From: Kineosporia mesophila
GTDB lineage: Bacteria; Actinomycetota; Actinomycetes; Actinomycetales; Kineosporiaceae
Length of the DNA stretch: 64,000 nucleotides
Assembly (NCBI RefSeq): GCF_021129235.1
Contig: NZ_JAJOMA010000027.1
Coordinates: forward strand, 1-64,000
Reading direction: 5' to 3'
The notes under the pieces are model-generated. The model did not search any database. It was not told the DNA's origin and saw only the letters and a list, made by a program, of their open reading frames with translations. Each line of letters opens with the position of its first letter. Position 1 is the first letter of the stretch. Below are positions 7,366 through 15,122 of the stretch, in pieces. The position numbers and the translations under genes were made by a program.

Positions 7366-8615
7366 AGAGCCAGAACGACGAGCGCCGCAACGACCAGCAC
7401 GTCGTACCCGGCGACGGCCCGGTTCACGGTCTGGATCGGCAGTGGCCCGGCCGGGGTGGCCAGCAGCGTCAGTCCTTCGCAGCGGCGGGCCTGGTCCCGG
7501 CGCCACAGCGCCAGGGGCGGGACCGCCAGGAGCACGAGAACCGCCGGGAGCGGTGCGGACACGGCCGTCCAGGCCAGGCCGGCGACCAGCAGGGCACTGA
7601 CGAGCACTGGCGCGAACAGCTCGGCCGACGTCGAGCGGTGACCCCAGATACGCTGCAACGCCGGAGATTCCCGCCAGCTCTCGGCGCTGCGCCCGGTGGC
7701 CGTGGTCAGCCGGTACTGCAGCACCACGAACACGGCGAGCCCGGCCCCCGGCCCGAACAGACGGGCGGCGATCAGACCGGTCAGCACCAGGGCCGCCGTG
7801 GGCAGGAACGCACCGGTGAGGGCCCGCCAGAGGACGACGCCGGCGAGTGCCGTCGGTGTCCGGTAGCAGAATGCCGGCACGGGTTTGCGGGTCGGACGGC
7901 CCTGGCTCTCGTGCACGGCCTGGACGATGTCGCTGTCCAGCGCGAGGATGCCGGCGTTCACCGACCAGCGGTTGGTGTGGCCCCGGATCAGCTGCCAGCG
8001 GGGGACGAGGGGGTGCGCGGTGCCGAGGGCCCGGGTGAGTCGAAGCCCCTGGTTCAAACCGGTCACGAGAGCGGCGCCGGAACCGACGGCCGCACCGATG
8101 GGAAGTGACCAGGCCTGGGCTGCGGCCAGAGTCAGGGCGGTGAGCAGGAGGAGGGCCGACAGCAGGGCCACCAGGCCCGGGGCGTCCCGTCTCTGGAGCT
8201 GGACGATCGTCATCAGGCTCGCGCAGAACACGAGGGCGACACCCAGCGCGACGGGCGGACCCGGCCAGCCCATCGCCCGGGCCACCAGTACCGCCAGAAC
8301 GACCAGCAGGGCGATCACCGCCGTCACGACCAGCCAGGTCAGCATCCGGTCGCGCCCGAGCACGTCTCCGGTGGGCAGCCATTGCTGCTGGGCCGCCGAG
8401 GCCGCGATCGGCCCGGCGAAATACAGTGCCTGCAAACAGATCCCGGCCAGGGCCAGACCGGTGGCGAGCGCCAGGAGCTCGGGGGAGAAACCTCGCTCCT
8501 GCGCGGCCCGGAGCACGGCGGGCAGTATCTGGTGGCCGACGGACCAGAGGGTGGAGCCGAACATCGGCAGCGCGATGAGGGCGGAGACCGCCTGCTCGGC
8601 ATAGGGACGCCTCAT
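7362..8615 (-). CDS. ABC transporter membrane protein (DUF6297-like)
   Basis: This protein of about 417 residues has roughly ten hydrophobic segments and few charged loops. I do not recognise a permease signature with certainty; it most resembles the actinobacterial DUF6297 family found next to ABC ATPases. Its ATG overlaps the stop of the ATPase gene by four bases, so the two are co-translated and very likely form one transporter. The 3-prime end overlaps the convergent TetR gene by four bases. There is no solute-binding protein, so export or membrane remodelling is more likely than import. Substrate unknown. Confidence 0.72.
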   Translation of the reverse strand: MRRPYAEQAVSALIALPMFGSTLWSVGHQILPAVLRAAQERGFSPELLALATGLALAGICLQALYFAGPIAASAAQQQWLPTGDVLGRDRMLTWLVVTAVIALLVVLAVLVARAMGWPGPPVALGVALVFCASLMTIVQLQRRDAPGLVALLSALLLLTALTLAAAQAWSLPIGAAVGSGAALVTGLNQGLRLTRALGTAHPLVPRWQLIRGHTNRWSVNAGILALDSDIVQAVHESQGRPTRKPVPAFCYRTPTALAGVVLWRALTGAFLPTAALVLTGLIAARLFGPGAGLAVFVVLQYRLTTATGRSAESWRESPALQRIWGHRSTSAELFAPVLVSALLVAGLAWTAVSAPLPAVLVLLAVPPLALWRRDQARRCEGLTLLATPAGPLPIQTVNRAVAGYDVLVVAALVVLAL

Positions 8616-9226
8616 CGCACGACCTCGCCGGCCAGGCTGATCTGCGGGCAGTCCAGGGCCCGCAGCAGTGACGAGTCGTGGGTGGACAGCAGGATGCACC
8701 GCTCGGGGGTGAGCATCGCCAGCAGTTCGCGAGCCAGGACGCCGACCCCCGCGACGTCGAGGTGGGCCTCGGGCTCGTCGAGCAGCAGCACGTGCCAGGG
8801 CCGCACCCGAGCCGTGGCCAGGGCCACCCGCTGACGTTGCCCCGAGCTCAGGGCGGTCGGCTTGTGGTCGCCCACGTCAGGCACCCCGAAGGCCGCGAGC
8901 GCTGCGCGGACGTCGTGCGCCGGACGTGGCTGCAACAACATCAGGTGATCGGTGACGGTGAGCCCCGGTAGCCAGGTGAAGTCGTTGAGCACCCCGTAGA
9001 CCGACTGCCAGTGGCCGGCCGACGACGGCTGCGAGGGCCGGCCCAGGATCTCCACGGTGCCGGAGTCCATCGGCGCAGCTCCCGCGAGACAGTCGAGCAA
9101 CGTCGACTTCCCCGCCCCGTTCGGCCCGACCAGCGCCGCGATGCCACCGGCGGGAACCTCGAATGTGACGTCGGACAGGACTGTTCGGGAGCCGTAGCTC
9201 TTGTTCAGGCCGGTGACACGCAACAT
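8612..9226 (-). CDS. ABC transporter ATP-binding protein
   Basis: This 204-residue ATPase has all motifs in order: Walker A GPNGAGKST near residue 36, signature LSSGQRQR, Walker B LLLDEPEAHLD, and the switch histidine in LSTHD. It is a single compact nucleotide-binding domain and should act as a homodimer with the overlapping downstream membrane protein. The ATG start follows a spacer that contains 13-bp tandem repeats. Short length and lack of a C-terminal extension fit exporters of the CcmA/BcrA type. The substrate cannot be told from sequence. Confidence 0.9.
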   Translation of the reverse strand: MLRVTGLNKSYGSRTVLSDVTFEVPAGGIAALVGPNGAGKSTLLDCLAGAAPMDSGTVEILGRPSQPSSAGHWQSVYGVLNDFTWLPGLTVTDHLMLLQPRPAHDVRAALAAFGVPDVGDHKPTALSSGQRQRVALATARVRPWHVLLLDEPEAHLDVAGVGVLARELLAMLTPERCILLSTHDSSLLRALDCPQISLAGEVVR

Positions 9227-9398
9227 GAGCGCAGTTTAGGCTCTGCCGGTCCGGGCCTGGCCGGTGGAAGCTCTCGAGACCCAGGACGTGGGCTGAGCAC
9301 CCGGACCATCTCGGCCACGACCTGATCAACGTCTCCACTGCCCATCGGACGCATATCGAAAAGCCTGCCAGATCGTGCCCTGGCCCGGCACCTGAGCA

Positions 9399-9450
9399 CA
9401 CCCGGCCACTCCACCCGGCCACACCACCCGGCCACACCACCCGGCCACTC
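9399..9450. repeat. Four 13-bp tandem units
   Basis: CACCCGGCCAC(A/T)C is repeated four times without gaps, followed by about two 18-bp units of the form AGGCG(T/C)(A/T)TCTGGCCACTC up to about 9485. The array lies in the 325-bp spacer (9227-9551) between the ABC ATPase start and the TetR stop. I see no gene or other signal in that spacer. Confidence 0.78.
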
Positions 9451-9551
9451 AGGCGTATCTGGCCACTCAGGCGCTTCTGGCCACCCCGACGGCCCTGCTA
9501 GCTCCGGCAGCCTCCAGCCTCTGTCCAACCAGCCACGGCCGCACCACGTTC

Positions 9552-10175
9552 CTATCGGTGCGGCAGCCCCGATTCCTGCCAGGCCCTGTTGACCGAGGCG
9601 CGGCAACGGTCCGGTTCGTCGCCCACCCGCTCGAACAGGCCTTCCAGCAGAATCGGCCCTTGGCGCAGGGTTTCGTGCGACTGGGGGCCGGTGGCGACCA
9701 GGGCGGCCAGGCCGTGGGTCACGGCCCAGGTCTGCACCGCGAGGTCGAGCGGTGCGAACTCCGCGGCGAACCGGCCGGCGTCGATTCCCCGGGCGGCTGC
9801 CTGGACCATGCACTCCAGCCCATCGTCCGCGGCCTGGTCGTCTTCCAGGCCGAACGTCGCGTCGAACATGACCCGGTAGAGGTCTGGGTGCTGCAGCGCG
9901 TTGTGGATGTACGCGGTGGCGTGCGCGGCCAGGTCCAGCACCGGGTCATCCGTGATCGGCACGGCCCGGAACAGCACGCCCATACGGGTATGACCCTCCT
10001 GCCGCAGGGCCGTCCACAGCCCGTCCATACTGCCGAAGTGCGTGTACACGGCCATGGTCGAGTAGCCGGTGTCGGCCACCAGCGACCGGAGCGTGATCGG
10101 CTCACGGGTGCGCAGCATCTGCCCGGCCCGCTCGATGAGCATCGAGCGCACGGCCGGATCCTTCGGTCTCGCCAT
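9552..10175 (-). CDS. TetR/AcrR family regulator (WHG-domain type)
   Basis: This 207-residue protein has an N-terminal HTH (ITLRSLVADTGYSTMAVYTHFGSMDGLWTAL) and a C-terminal domain of the WHG class (LYRVMFDATFGL, then AVQTWAVTHGLAALV). It is divergent from a Rid-family gene. A 13-bp palindrome ATGGCATTGCCAT lies 13 bases before its ATG and is probably its operator. This arrangement usually means that it represses itself and the divergent gene. Ligand unknown. Confidence 0.88.
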   Translation of the reverse strand: MARPKDPAVRSMLIERAGQMLRTREPITLRSLVADTGYSTMAVYTHFGSMDGLWTALRQEGHTRMGVLFRAVPITDDPVLDLAAHATAYIHNALQHPDLYRVMFDATFGLEDDQAADDGLECMVQAAARGIDAGRFAAEFAPLDLAVQTWAVTHGLAALVATGPQSHETLRQGPILLEGLFERVGDEPDRCRASVNRAWQESGLPHR

Positions 10176-10188
10176 GCCCCGATGATAG

Positions 10189-10201
10189 ATGGCATTGCCA
10201 T
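10189..10201. promoter_or_regulatory. Candidate TetR operator ATGGC-ATT-GCCAT
   Basis: This perfect 5+5 inverted repeat with a 3-bp centre lies in the divergent spacer between the TetR gene and the Rid-family gene. Its position close to the TetR start fits autoregulation. The call rests on symmetry and location only. Confidence 0.5.
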
Positions 10202-10260
10202 GTTATGTTTCCGGAGAAGAGCGGGGGCTCCCCCCATCCATCGACCTCCAGGAGACATCC

Positions 10261-10668
10261 ATGTCCATCACCCTGAAGAACCCCGCCGGCCTGGCCGAGG
10301 TCCCGCTGTACCGTCACGTCTCGATCGCCAGCGGCTCGAAGATGGTGTTCATGGCTGGCCAGGTCTCCGTCGACCAGGACGGGAACACCGTCGGCGCAGG
10401 TGATTACGTGGCCCAGGTCGAGCAGTGCTACCTCAACGTCGCCACCGCCCTGGCCGAGGCCGGCGCCACCTTCGACGACGTCGCGAAGATCAACGTTTAC
10501 GCCGTGAACATGACCCCGGAACTGGTCGCGGCCTCCGGCGAAGGCATCGCGCGCGCCGAGAAGAAGCTCGGCGTCACCATCCAGGCCCCGCTCACCGGCA
10601 TCGGTGTGGCCGCCCTGGCCTCCCCCGAATACCTGGTCGAGGTCGACGCCATCGCCTTCATCGACTGA
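10261..10668 (+). CDS. Rid-family protein lacking the catalytic arginine
   Basis: This 135-residue protein has the YjgF/RidA fold: VFMAGQVSVDQDGNTVGAGDY, QCYLNVATALAEAGATFDDVAKINVYAVNM, and YLVEVDAIAFID at the end. In RidA proper, an arginine in the P-A-R-S segment before the last strand binds the imine substrate. Here the same stretch reads QAPLTGIGVAALASP, so leucine takes its place and imine deaminase activity is unlikely. It belongs with the other Rid subgroups of unknown activity. ATG 10261 follows CAGGAGA. It is divergent from, and probably repressed by, the TetR gene. Confidence 0.86.
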   Translation: MSITLKNPAGLAEVPLYRHVSIASGSKMVFMAGQVSVDQDGNTVGAGDYVAQVEQCYLNVATALAEAGATFDDVAKINVYAVNMTPELVAASGEGIARAEKKLGVTIQAPLTGIGVAALASPEYLVEVDAIAFID

Positions 10669-10768
10669 CTCCAGGCGGTGCGCCGCACCAGCCGGGCGCA
10701 CAGTGGCCGAGAGACCCACCACAGGCCCGTGACAACAGATCTCGTGGTCGGTTGTCTACTATTCCCCC

Positions 10769-11212
10769 ATGGCAGACTGGACCTTCCGCCCCACCACCCC
10801 AGATGATCTGGAGCGCATTGCCGACCTGAAGGTCCTGGTGATCCGCGAGCATCTGGAGCGCCTGCGCCCCTGGAACGAGCAGTCTGCGCGCGATTACCTG
10901 TACGAGCGCTTCGTTCCCGCCAATTCGCGCATCATCGAGGTGGGTGGCCAGTTCGCCGGGTGCGTGGCGCTACGGCAGGCGCCGGACTGCCGCTGGATCG
11001 AGCAGTTCTACCTGTATCCCGATCATCAGGGGCACGGCATCGGCAGCGCCGTCCTGACGACGCTGCTCGAGGAGTGCGATGCTGACGGCGTCGTCGTGCG
11101 CCTGGACGTCCTTCAGGGCAGCCCCGCCCGGCGTCTCTACGAACGTCACGGGTTCGTGTTCGAGCACGAGGACTCGCTCGACATCTTCATGATCCGCTAC
11201 CCGGCTTCGTGA
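10769..11212 (+). CDS. GNAT family N-acetyltransferase
   Basis: This 147-residue acetyltransferase contains the acetyl-CoA binding motif QGHGIGSAVLTTLLEE and the closing LDVLQGSPARRLYERHGFV strand-helix typical of RimI-like GNAT proteins. The acceptor is unknown. A -10-like TACTAT ends seven bases before the ATG, so the mRNA may be leaderless. An inverted repeat GACAAC-14-GTTGTC (10731-10756) lies just upstream of it. It stands alone between the Rid gene and a repeat-rich spacer. Confidence 0.88.
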   Translation: MADWTFRPTTPDDLERIADLKVLVIREHLERLRPWNEQSARDYLYERFVPANSRIIEVGGQFAGCVALRQAPDCRWIEQFYLYPDHQGHGIGSAVLTTLLEECDADGVVVRLDVLQGSPARRLYERHGFVFEHEDSLDIFMIRYPAS

Positions 11213-11313
11213 TTCGTCACCCGTCTTCGCGATTCGCTACCCGTGAGCATTCTCTGCTGAGAGCCCCAGCGCTGCGGCTACCAATGCACGCCCCGGCAGC
11301 CGAGGAGCTATGA

Positions 11314-11356
11314 CCGGGTGATTTCCGTGCCGTCATAGCGCACAGAAATCACCCGG
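11314..11356. terminator. 17-bp stem-loop downstream of GNAT gene
   Basis: CCGGGTGATTTCCGTGC (11314-11330) pairs with 11340-11356 with a single mismatch around a 9-base loop. It lies in the spacer between two convergent genes, where a bidirectional terminator is expected. No U-run follows, which is common in high-GC actinobacteria. It could alternatively be a REP-like element. Confidence 0.5.
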
Positions 11357-11400
11357 CCATGGACGCGCGCTCCCGCAAGGGTTCGTGGTGCCAGCACCAG

Positions 11401-11490
11401 TGCCGGCGCAGGCCGGCGCAGGCCGGCGCAGGCCGGCGCAGGCCGGCGCAGGCCGGCGCAGGCCGGCGCAGGCCGGCGCAGGCCGGCGCA
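11401..11490. repeat. Nine 10-bp tandem units (GGCCGGCGCA)
   Basis: Nine consecutive copies of GGCCGGCGCA occur, with only the first base of the array differing. It is nearly homogeneous, so recent slippage expansion is likely and copy number should vary between strains. The unit length of 10 bp is close to one helical turn. It lies in a non-coding spacer between convergent genes and is immediately followed by a 62-bp palindrome. Confidence 0.95.
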
Positions 11491-11502
11491 GGCCGAGCAA
11501 CT

Positions 11503-11564
11503 CTGGTCGTTGTGTACACCTGGTACATCCGGTACCGGATGTACCAGGTGTACACAACGACCAG
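11503..11564. repeat. 62-bp perfect palindrome (copy 1)
   Basis: Bases 11503-11533 are the exact reverse complement of 11534-11564, with no loop. The centre is CCGGTACCGG, and the arms contain GTACATCC, CCTGGTAC and GTGTACAC. The inner 52 bp recur exactly at 44077-44128. The site lies between the convergent GNAT and thioesterase genes. It could form a cruciform, a very strong RNA hairpin, or a site for a dimeric protein. Confidence 0.97.
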
Positions 11565-11656
11565 GACCCGTTCAGCCACAGAGCGCCGAAGGGGAGTCGC
11601 GAACGTCATCACGGCACGCGTGACACTGTTGTACGCACCGTCCAGCAGTCGGTAGC

Positions 11657-12211
11657 TCAGGCAAGCGGCCTTTCGCCGTCACCCACCGGAGTGCTCTTGG
11701 AGATCCGGACGCTGTCGGCCCACTCCCGCACCCACAGCGGCAGTTCCAGGTCGGCGGGATAGGCGCCGACGGCGTCCTGAAGTTCCGCGTGCGTCACCGA
11801 GCCACCCGTGCGCTTGAGGAACCGGATCTGGATCACCGCGCGGGCCATGATCTCGTCACCGCGCAGGAAGGTCTGCTCGATGTACGAGTTGCGCTCGTCG
11901 AAGCCGAGCATCCGCGTGTGCACATGGAACTTCTGCCAGAGCGTGAGCGAGCGCCGGTAGGTGATGGTCTGGGCGGCGACGACAGGGAACCAGCCGCGAC
12001 GCTTGACCTCGGCCCAGTAACCGGCGCGAGTCATCAGGTCGAGGCGGCCGAGGTCGCAGAATCCCAGGTAACGGCTGTTGTTGACGTGCCGGAACAGGTC
12101 GAGGTCGTTGGGCAGAACCCGGAACGGCGTGCGGGTGCCCTCCCACATGGAGACCTTCGGCCGGAGCCGGACGACGAGGCTGAGCAGGAACAGGCGCAGA
12201 TAAAGATTCAT
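11657..12211 (-). CDS. Acyl-CoA thioesterase (4HBT_2, THEM6-like)
   Basis: This 184-residue hotdog-fold protein has an N-terminal hydrophobic helix (YLRLFLLSLVVRL) that may tether it to the membrane. The core is FRVLPNDLDLFRHVNNSRYLGFCDLGR, the 4HBT_2 signature with D-x-x-x-H-V-N-N, then TITYRRSLTLWQKFHVHTRMLGFDERNSYIEQ. Such enzymes hydrolyse acyl-CoA thioesters; chain specificity cannot be read. It stands alone between two repeat-containing spacers, with its start 236 bases from the divergent phosphatase gene. Confidence 0.84.
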   Translation of the reverse strand: MNLYLRLFLLSLVVRLRPKVSMWEGTRTPFRVLPNDLDLFRHVNNSRYLGFCDLGRLDLMTRAGYWAEVKRRGWFPVVAAQTITYRRSLTLWQKFHVHTRMLGFDERNSYIEQTFLRGDEIMARAVIQIRFLKRTGGSVTHAELQDAVGAYPADLELPLWVREWADSVRISKSTPVGDGERPLA

Positions 12212-12320
12212 GTGTTCTTTCCCGGATCGGACCCGTGGTGGACCGATCGCGCCGCTGCGCTCGGCCCGGTCATTGTAGGAAGTCCGCTGAACAGCCGCTT
12301 ACCGGGTCTGGCCCTCACCC

Positions 12321-12350
12321 GATCGAGCACGGTCGAGCACGGTCGAGCAC
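12321..12350. repeat. Three 10-bp tandem units (GRTCGAGCAC)
   Basis: GATCGAGCAC is followed by two exact GGTCGAGCAC units in the spacer between the divergent thioesterase and phosphatase genes. No function is apparent; the rest of the 236-bp spacer holds no recognisable signal. Confidence 0.7.
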
Positions 12351-12447
12351 AGGTGGCACGCGTCTCCCGGCCCAGGCAGCACCGGTGACCGTGGGCTGAG
12401 CGAGGATGGAGGCCCGCACAGAATCCCCGCACAGAAACGGCATCCGC

Positions 12448-13041
12448 ATGCGCCTGCTGCTCATCCGCCACGGTCAGACTCATTCCAACGTGATCGGCGC
12501 CCTGGACACCGCACGCCCCGGCGCCGACCTCACCGATCTGGGCCATGAGCAGGCCGAGCTGCTGGTGGAGCGACTGAAGGACGAGTCGATCGACGCCCTG
12601 CACGCGACCACGCTGGTGCGCACGCAGCAGACCGTGGCGCCGCTGGCGAAGGCCCGCGGGCTGGAGGTCGCCATTCATGACGGCATCCGGGAGTGGGACG
12701 CCGGCGATCTGGAGATGAAGAGCGACGACGAGTCGGTCAACCTCTACGTGAAGATCACCATGAGCTGGGCCGCCGGCAACACGGGTGTGCAGATGCCCGG
12801 CGGCCCGACCGGTGACGAGGCCCTGGCCCGGTTCGACCGCGCGATCGGGGAGATCGCGGCGACCGGCGTCGAGTGTGCCGCGGTGGTCAGTCACGGCTCG
12901 GCGATCCGCACCTGGGTCGCGATGCGGGCCACGGACGTCGACGGCGCCTACACCGCGGCCCATCCGCTGCTGAACACCCAGGTGGTCAAGCTCGTGGGCG
13001 ACCCGCAGAACGGCTGGCAGGTAGAGGAGTGGGGCTGGTGA
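12448..13041 (+). CDS. Histidine phosphatase family protein
   Basis: This 197-residue protein opens with LLLIRHGQTHSN, the RHG phosphohistidine motif of the phosphoglycerate-mutase-like branch. It has a second catalytic histidine in AVVSHGSAIRTW. The middle (LHATTLVRTQQTVAPLAKARGLEV, IREWDAGDLE) also fits. Substrates in this family range from phosphosugars to nucleotides, and nothing here fixes one. ATG 12448 places the RHG motif at the usual residue 7; a frame extending upstream adds non-conserved residues. A GC-rich stem-loop follows the stop. Confidence 0.88.
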   Translation: MRLLLIRHGQTHSNVIGALDTARPGADLTDLGHEQAELLVERLKDESIDALHATTLVRTQQTVAPLAKARGLEVAIHDGIREWDAGDLEMKSDDESVNLYVKITMSWAAGNTGVQMPGGPTGDEALARFDRAIGEIAATGVECAAVVSHGSAIRTWVAMRATDVDGAYTAAHPLLNTQVVKLVGDPQNGWQVEEWGW

Positions 13042-13048
13042 AGCCGGC

Positions 13049-13071
13049 CGCCGGGCCGTGCGGGCCCGGCG
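13049..13071 (+). terminator. GC-rich stem-loop after phosphatase gene
   Basis: CGCCGGGCC pairs with GGCCCGGCG across a 5-base loop, a few bases after the phosphatase stop and just before the stop of the convergent PIG-L gene. It is a probable bidirectional terminator. There is no U-tract. Confidence 0.5.
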
Positions 13072-13081
13072 ACGCGAGGTG

Positions 13082-13948
13082 TCAGCGCTCCAGGCCCTCG
13101 AACAGATCGGTCTCGCGCGTGGCGCCCAGGGCGGCGCCGACCAGCTGAAACGTCTCCACGCCCATCATCGCGCCGAACCGCTCGACCCCGAGCGCGAGCA
13201 TCTGCGCGCTGTCGGACTGGCTGGCGTGAGCCGACAGGGCGTCGAATTTCTGCTGGTTCCAGGCCTTCACGTCAACCCAGGTGGTGAGCTCCTCGTCGGG
13301 CAGACCCATCGGGAGCCGGTCACCGCGGGCCAGAGCGGCGTTCATCCCGGCCTCCATCGTGGCCATCTCGGCCTTCTCCGCCTCGGTGCCGAACTCCCGG
13401 GTGAGGTCGCCCCACATCTTCATCTGCGAGTAGGGCGGTGAGGACCAGTACACCTTCGAGGGCTGCCACGGCTCGCCGGCAAGCAGCTCCACGGCGGCCA
13501 TGGTGATGCGGTGAGCCTGGATGTGGTCGGGATGGCCGTACACACCATTGGCGTCGTAGGTGACGACGACGTCGGGCCGGTGGGTGCGCATCAGGTCGGC
13601 CAGACGAGCGGCCGCCTCGGCCACCGGGGTGTTCCAGAAGGCCCCCGGCAGCGTGTTGGTGTCCCAGCCCATCATCCCGGAGTCGTGGTAGCCGAGCTGC
13701 TCGACCACTTCGAGCCCCAGAACCTTCGCACTGCGCTCCAGCTCGCCCGCGCGCACCTTCACCACAGCCTCGGCGTCGTGGGCGGCATCGCCCGGCTTGA
13801 CCCCGCCCGGACCGTCGCCGCAGCGCCCGTCGGTGCAGGTGACGAGCACGGTGCGGATGCCCTCGGAAACGGCCTTGGCGAACACGCCACCGGTACCGGT
13901 GGCCTCGTCGTCGGGGTGGGCATGGACGGCCATGAGGGTCAGGGTCAC
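13082..13948 (-). CDS. PIG-L family amidase (mycothiol S-conjugate amidase-like)
   Basis: This zinc-dependent deacetylase/amidase has MAVHAHPDDEATG (metal site) near the N-terminus, VTCTDGRCGDG, and a second metal and catalytic element YGHPDHIQAHR. The length of about 289 residues and the Mca-like LMAVHAHPDDE opening fit mycothiol S-conjugate amidase, which cleaves mycothiol-bound toxins, better than MshB. GTG 13948 is favoured because a -10-like TAGGGT lies about nine bases upstream, suggesting a leaderless message. ATG 13933 and GTG 13972 are alternatives. It is convergent with the phosphatase gene. Confidence 0.82.
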   Translation of the reverse strand: MTLTLMAVHAHPDDEATGTGGVFAKAVSEGIRTVLVTCTDGRCGDGPGGVKPGDAAHDAEAVVKVRAGELERSAKVLGLEVVEQLGYHDSGMMGWDTNTLPGAFWNTPVAEAAARLADLMRTHRPDVVVTYDANGVYGHPDHIQAHRITMAAVELLAGEPWQPSKVYWSSPPYSQMKMWGDLTREFGTEAEKAEMATMEAGMNAALARGDRLPMGLPDEELTTWVDVKAWNQQKFDALSAHASQSDSAQMLALGVERFGAMMGVETFQLVGAALGATRETDLFEGLER

Positions 13949-14006
13949 ACCGGCGACCCTAATGGCGACCACCGACAGAACCGGACCGCTGTTCGCGCTC
14001 GGCGCA

Positions 14007-14588
14007 TCAGGCTTCGCGCAGGAATACCTCGCGGACGTCCATCAGGGCGAACCCCAGCAGGTTGAGACCCCGCCAGCGCGTGGGATCGGTCGCCGCCTCG
14101 TTGTCGGCCGCCAGGCCGATGCCCCAGATCCGGTCGACCGGGCTGGCCTCGACCAGCACCCGGGAGCCGGAGGCGCGCAGCACCTCGGCGTACTTCGGGT
14201 ACTGACCGAACTTGGCCAGGTTCCCCTCGGCGACCAGCTGGTACCGGTGCTCCAGCCAGCGATCCTGGTCGAAACCCCGCACCTGACGACCCAGCTGCTT
14301 CGCCTGCGCCGGGGAGGGCGCGGCCAGTATCTTCGCCAGCACCGGCTCGTCCCCGAACAAGCGCGCCTTACCGGCCATCATCCAGTGCTCGGCCGTGCCG
14401 TAGGTGACACCGTCGACCGTGAACGGCGACGGCCACCACTGGCTGAAGCATCCCTGCCCCACCCGCCCGTCCCGCTCCGGGCGATGCCCCCAGAAGAAGA
14501 TGAATTTCTGCTTCTTCCCGGCGGCGTGCCGCGCACGGATCGCGGCCAGACGTTCGTCAGGGTTCGTCCAGGACATGAATGCCATCAT
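14007..14588 (-). CDS. NADAR domain protein (YbiA-like)
   Basis: This 193-residue protein has the NADAR fold: FIFFWGHRPERDGRVGQGCFSQWWPSPFTVDGVTYGTAEHWMMAGKA, then the NLAKFGQYPKYAEVL helix and VDRIWGIGLAADN. Characterised relatives act on N-glycosidic bonds of riboflavin intermediates or remove ADP-ribose from guanine in DNA. The tryptophan, aspartate and glutamate residues of the active-site region are kept. No toxin partner is visible beside it. Three ATGs lie close together at the start; the longest is given. Confidence 0.88.
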   Translation of the reverse strand: MMAFMSWTNPDERLAAIRARHAAGKKQKFIFFWGHRPERDGRVGQGCFSQWWPSPFTVDGVTYGTAEHWMMAGKARLFGDEPVLAKILAAPSPAQAKQLGRQVRGFDQDRWLEHRYQLVAEGNLAKFGQYPKYAEVLRASGSRVLVEASPVDRIWGIGLAADNEAATDPTRWRGLNLLGFALMDVREVFLREA

Positions 14589-14656
14589 GAACTCGTCGTC
14601 ACCGTGACGCGAAGTATTTTCCGGCGCACCCGCGCCCGGAACCCCGGAGGCCCACC

Positions 14657-15073
14657 GTGACCACCCCCGTAGTCCCGCCTCACCCGGGCCCCGGCGCCGG
14701 TGACCCCTTCGATCCGTTCGCCCTGGAGGACGTCCGCAAGCGGGTGGTCGAACCGGTGCTCGCGTGGATGCTGCGGGAAGGTGAGCTCGAGGAGTACGCC
14801 CTCGGCTGGACCAACGGCGATGTGCACGACTGGGCCGAGCCCCAGAACTCCCCCGGCGCGCTCCGCCTCACCGAGCTCACCGTCATCGTCCGGGCCGGCG
14901 GCCAGTTCCAGTACTGCCTCTGGTCACCGGAGCACCCCCACGACGCCGAGACCCTCGACCAGGTCGCCCACCGCTTCGCCAGCGAGATGCAGGACTGGGT
15001 GGCCGAGTGGGTCCGATGGGGCGAGTTCCGCTCGATCGCCTACAGCATCCCGGCCCGCGACAACAACCAGTGA
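14657..15073 (+). CDS. Conserved hypothetical protein
   Basis: I do not recognise this 138-residue protein. After a proline-rich N-terminus it has an acidic alpha-beta sequence with many tryptophans (LGWTNGDVHDWAEPQ, YCLWSPEHPHD, MQDWVAEWVRWGEF). It lacks a signal peptide, membrane segment or cysteine motif. GTG 14657 has GGAGG eight bases upstream, a strong site that supports a real gene. It is divergent from the NADAR gene and convergent with the acyl-CoA dehydrogenase gene. Confidence 0.72.
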   Translation: MTTPVVPPHPGPGAGDPFDPFALEDVRKRVVEPVLAWMLREGELEEYALGWTNGDVHDWAEPQNSPGALRLTELTVIVRAGGQFQYCLWSPEHPHDAETLDQVAHRFASEMQDWVAEWVRWGEFRSIAYSIPARDNNQ

Positions 15074-15122
15074 TTCACCTCGACGTGATCCGCGGTCACC
15101 ATCACCAGCCGTTCAGCGCAAT

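Noticed and set aside
11401-11490. Possible CRISPR array
   Set aside because: Units are 10 bp and contiguous, with no spacers. It is a tandem repeat.
11359-11655. Small proteins with RRRPAQAGAG-type repeats
   Set aside because: They are translations of the 10-bp tandem array and the palindrome; no ribosome binding site or conserved start exists on either strand.
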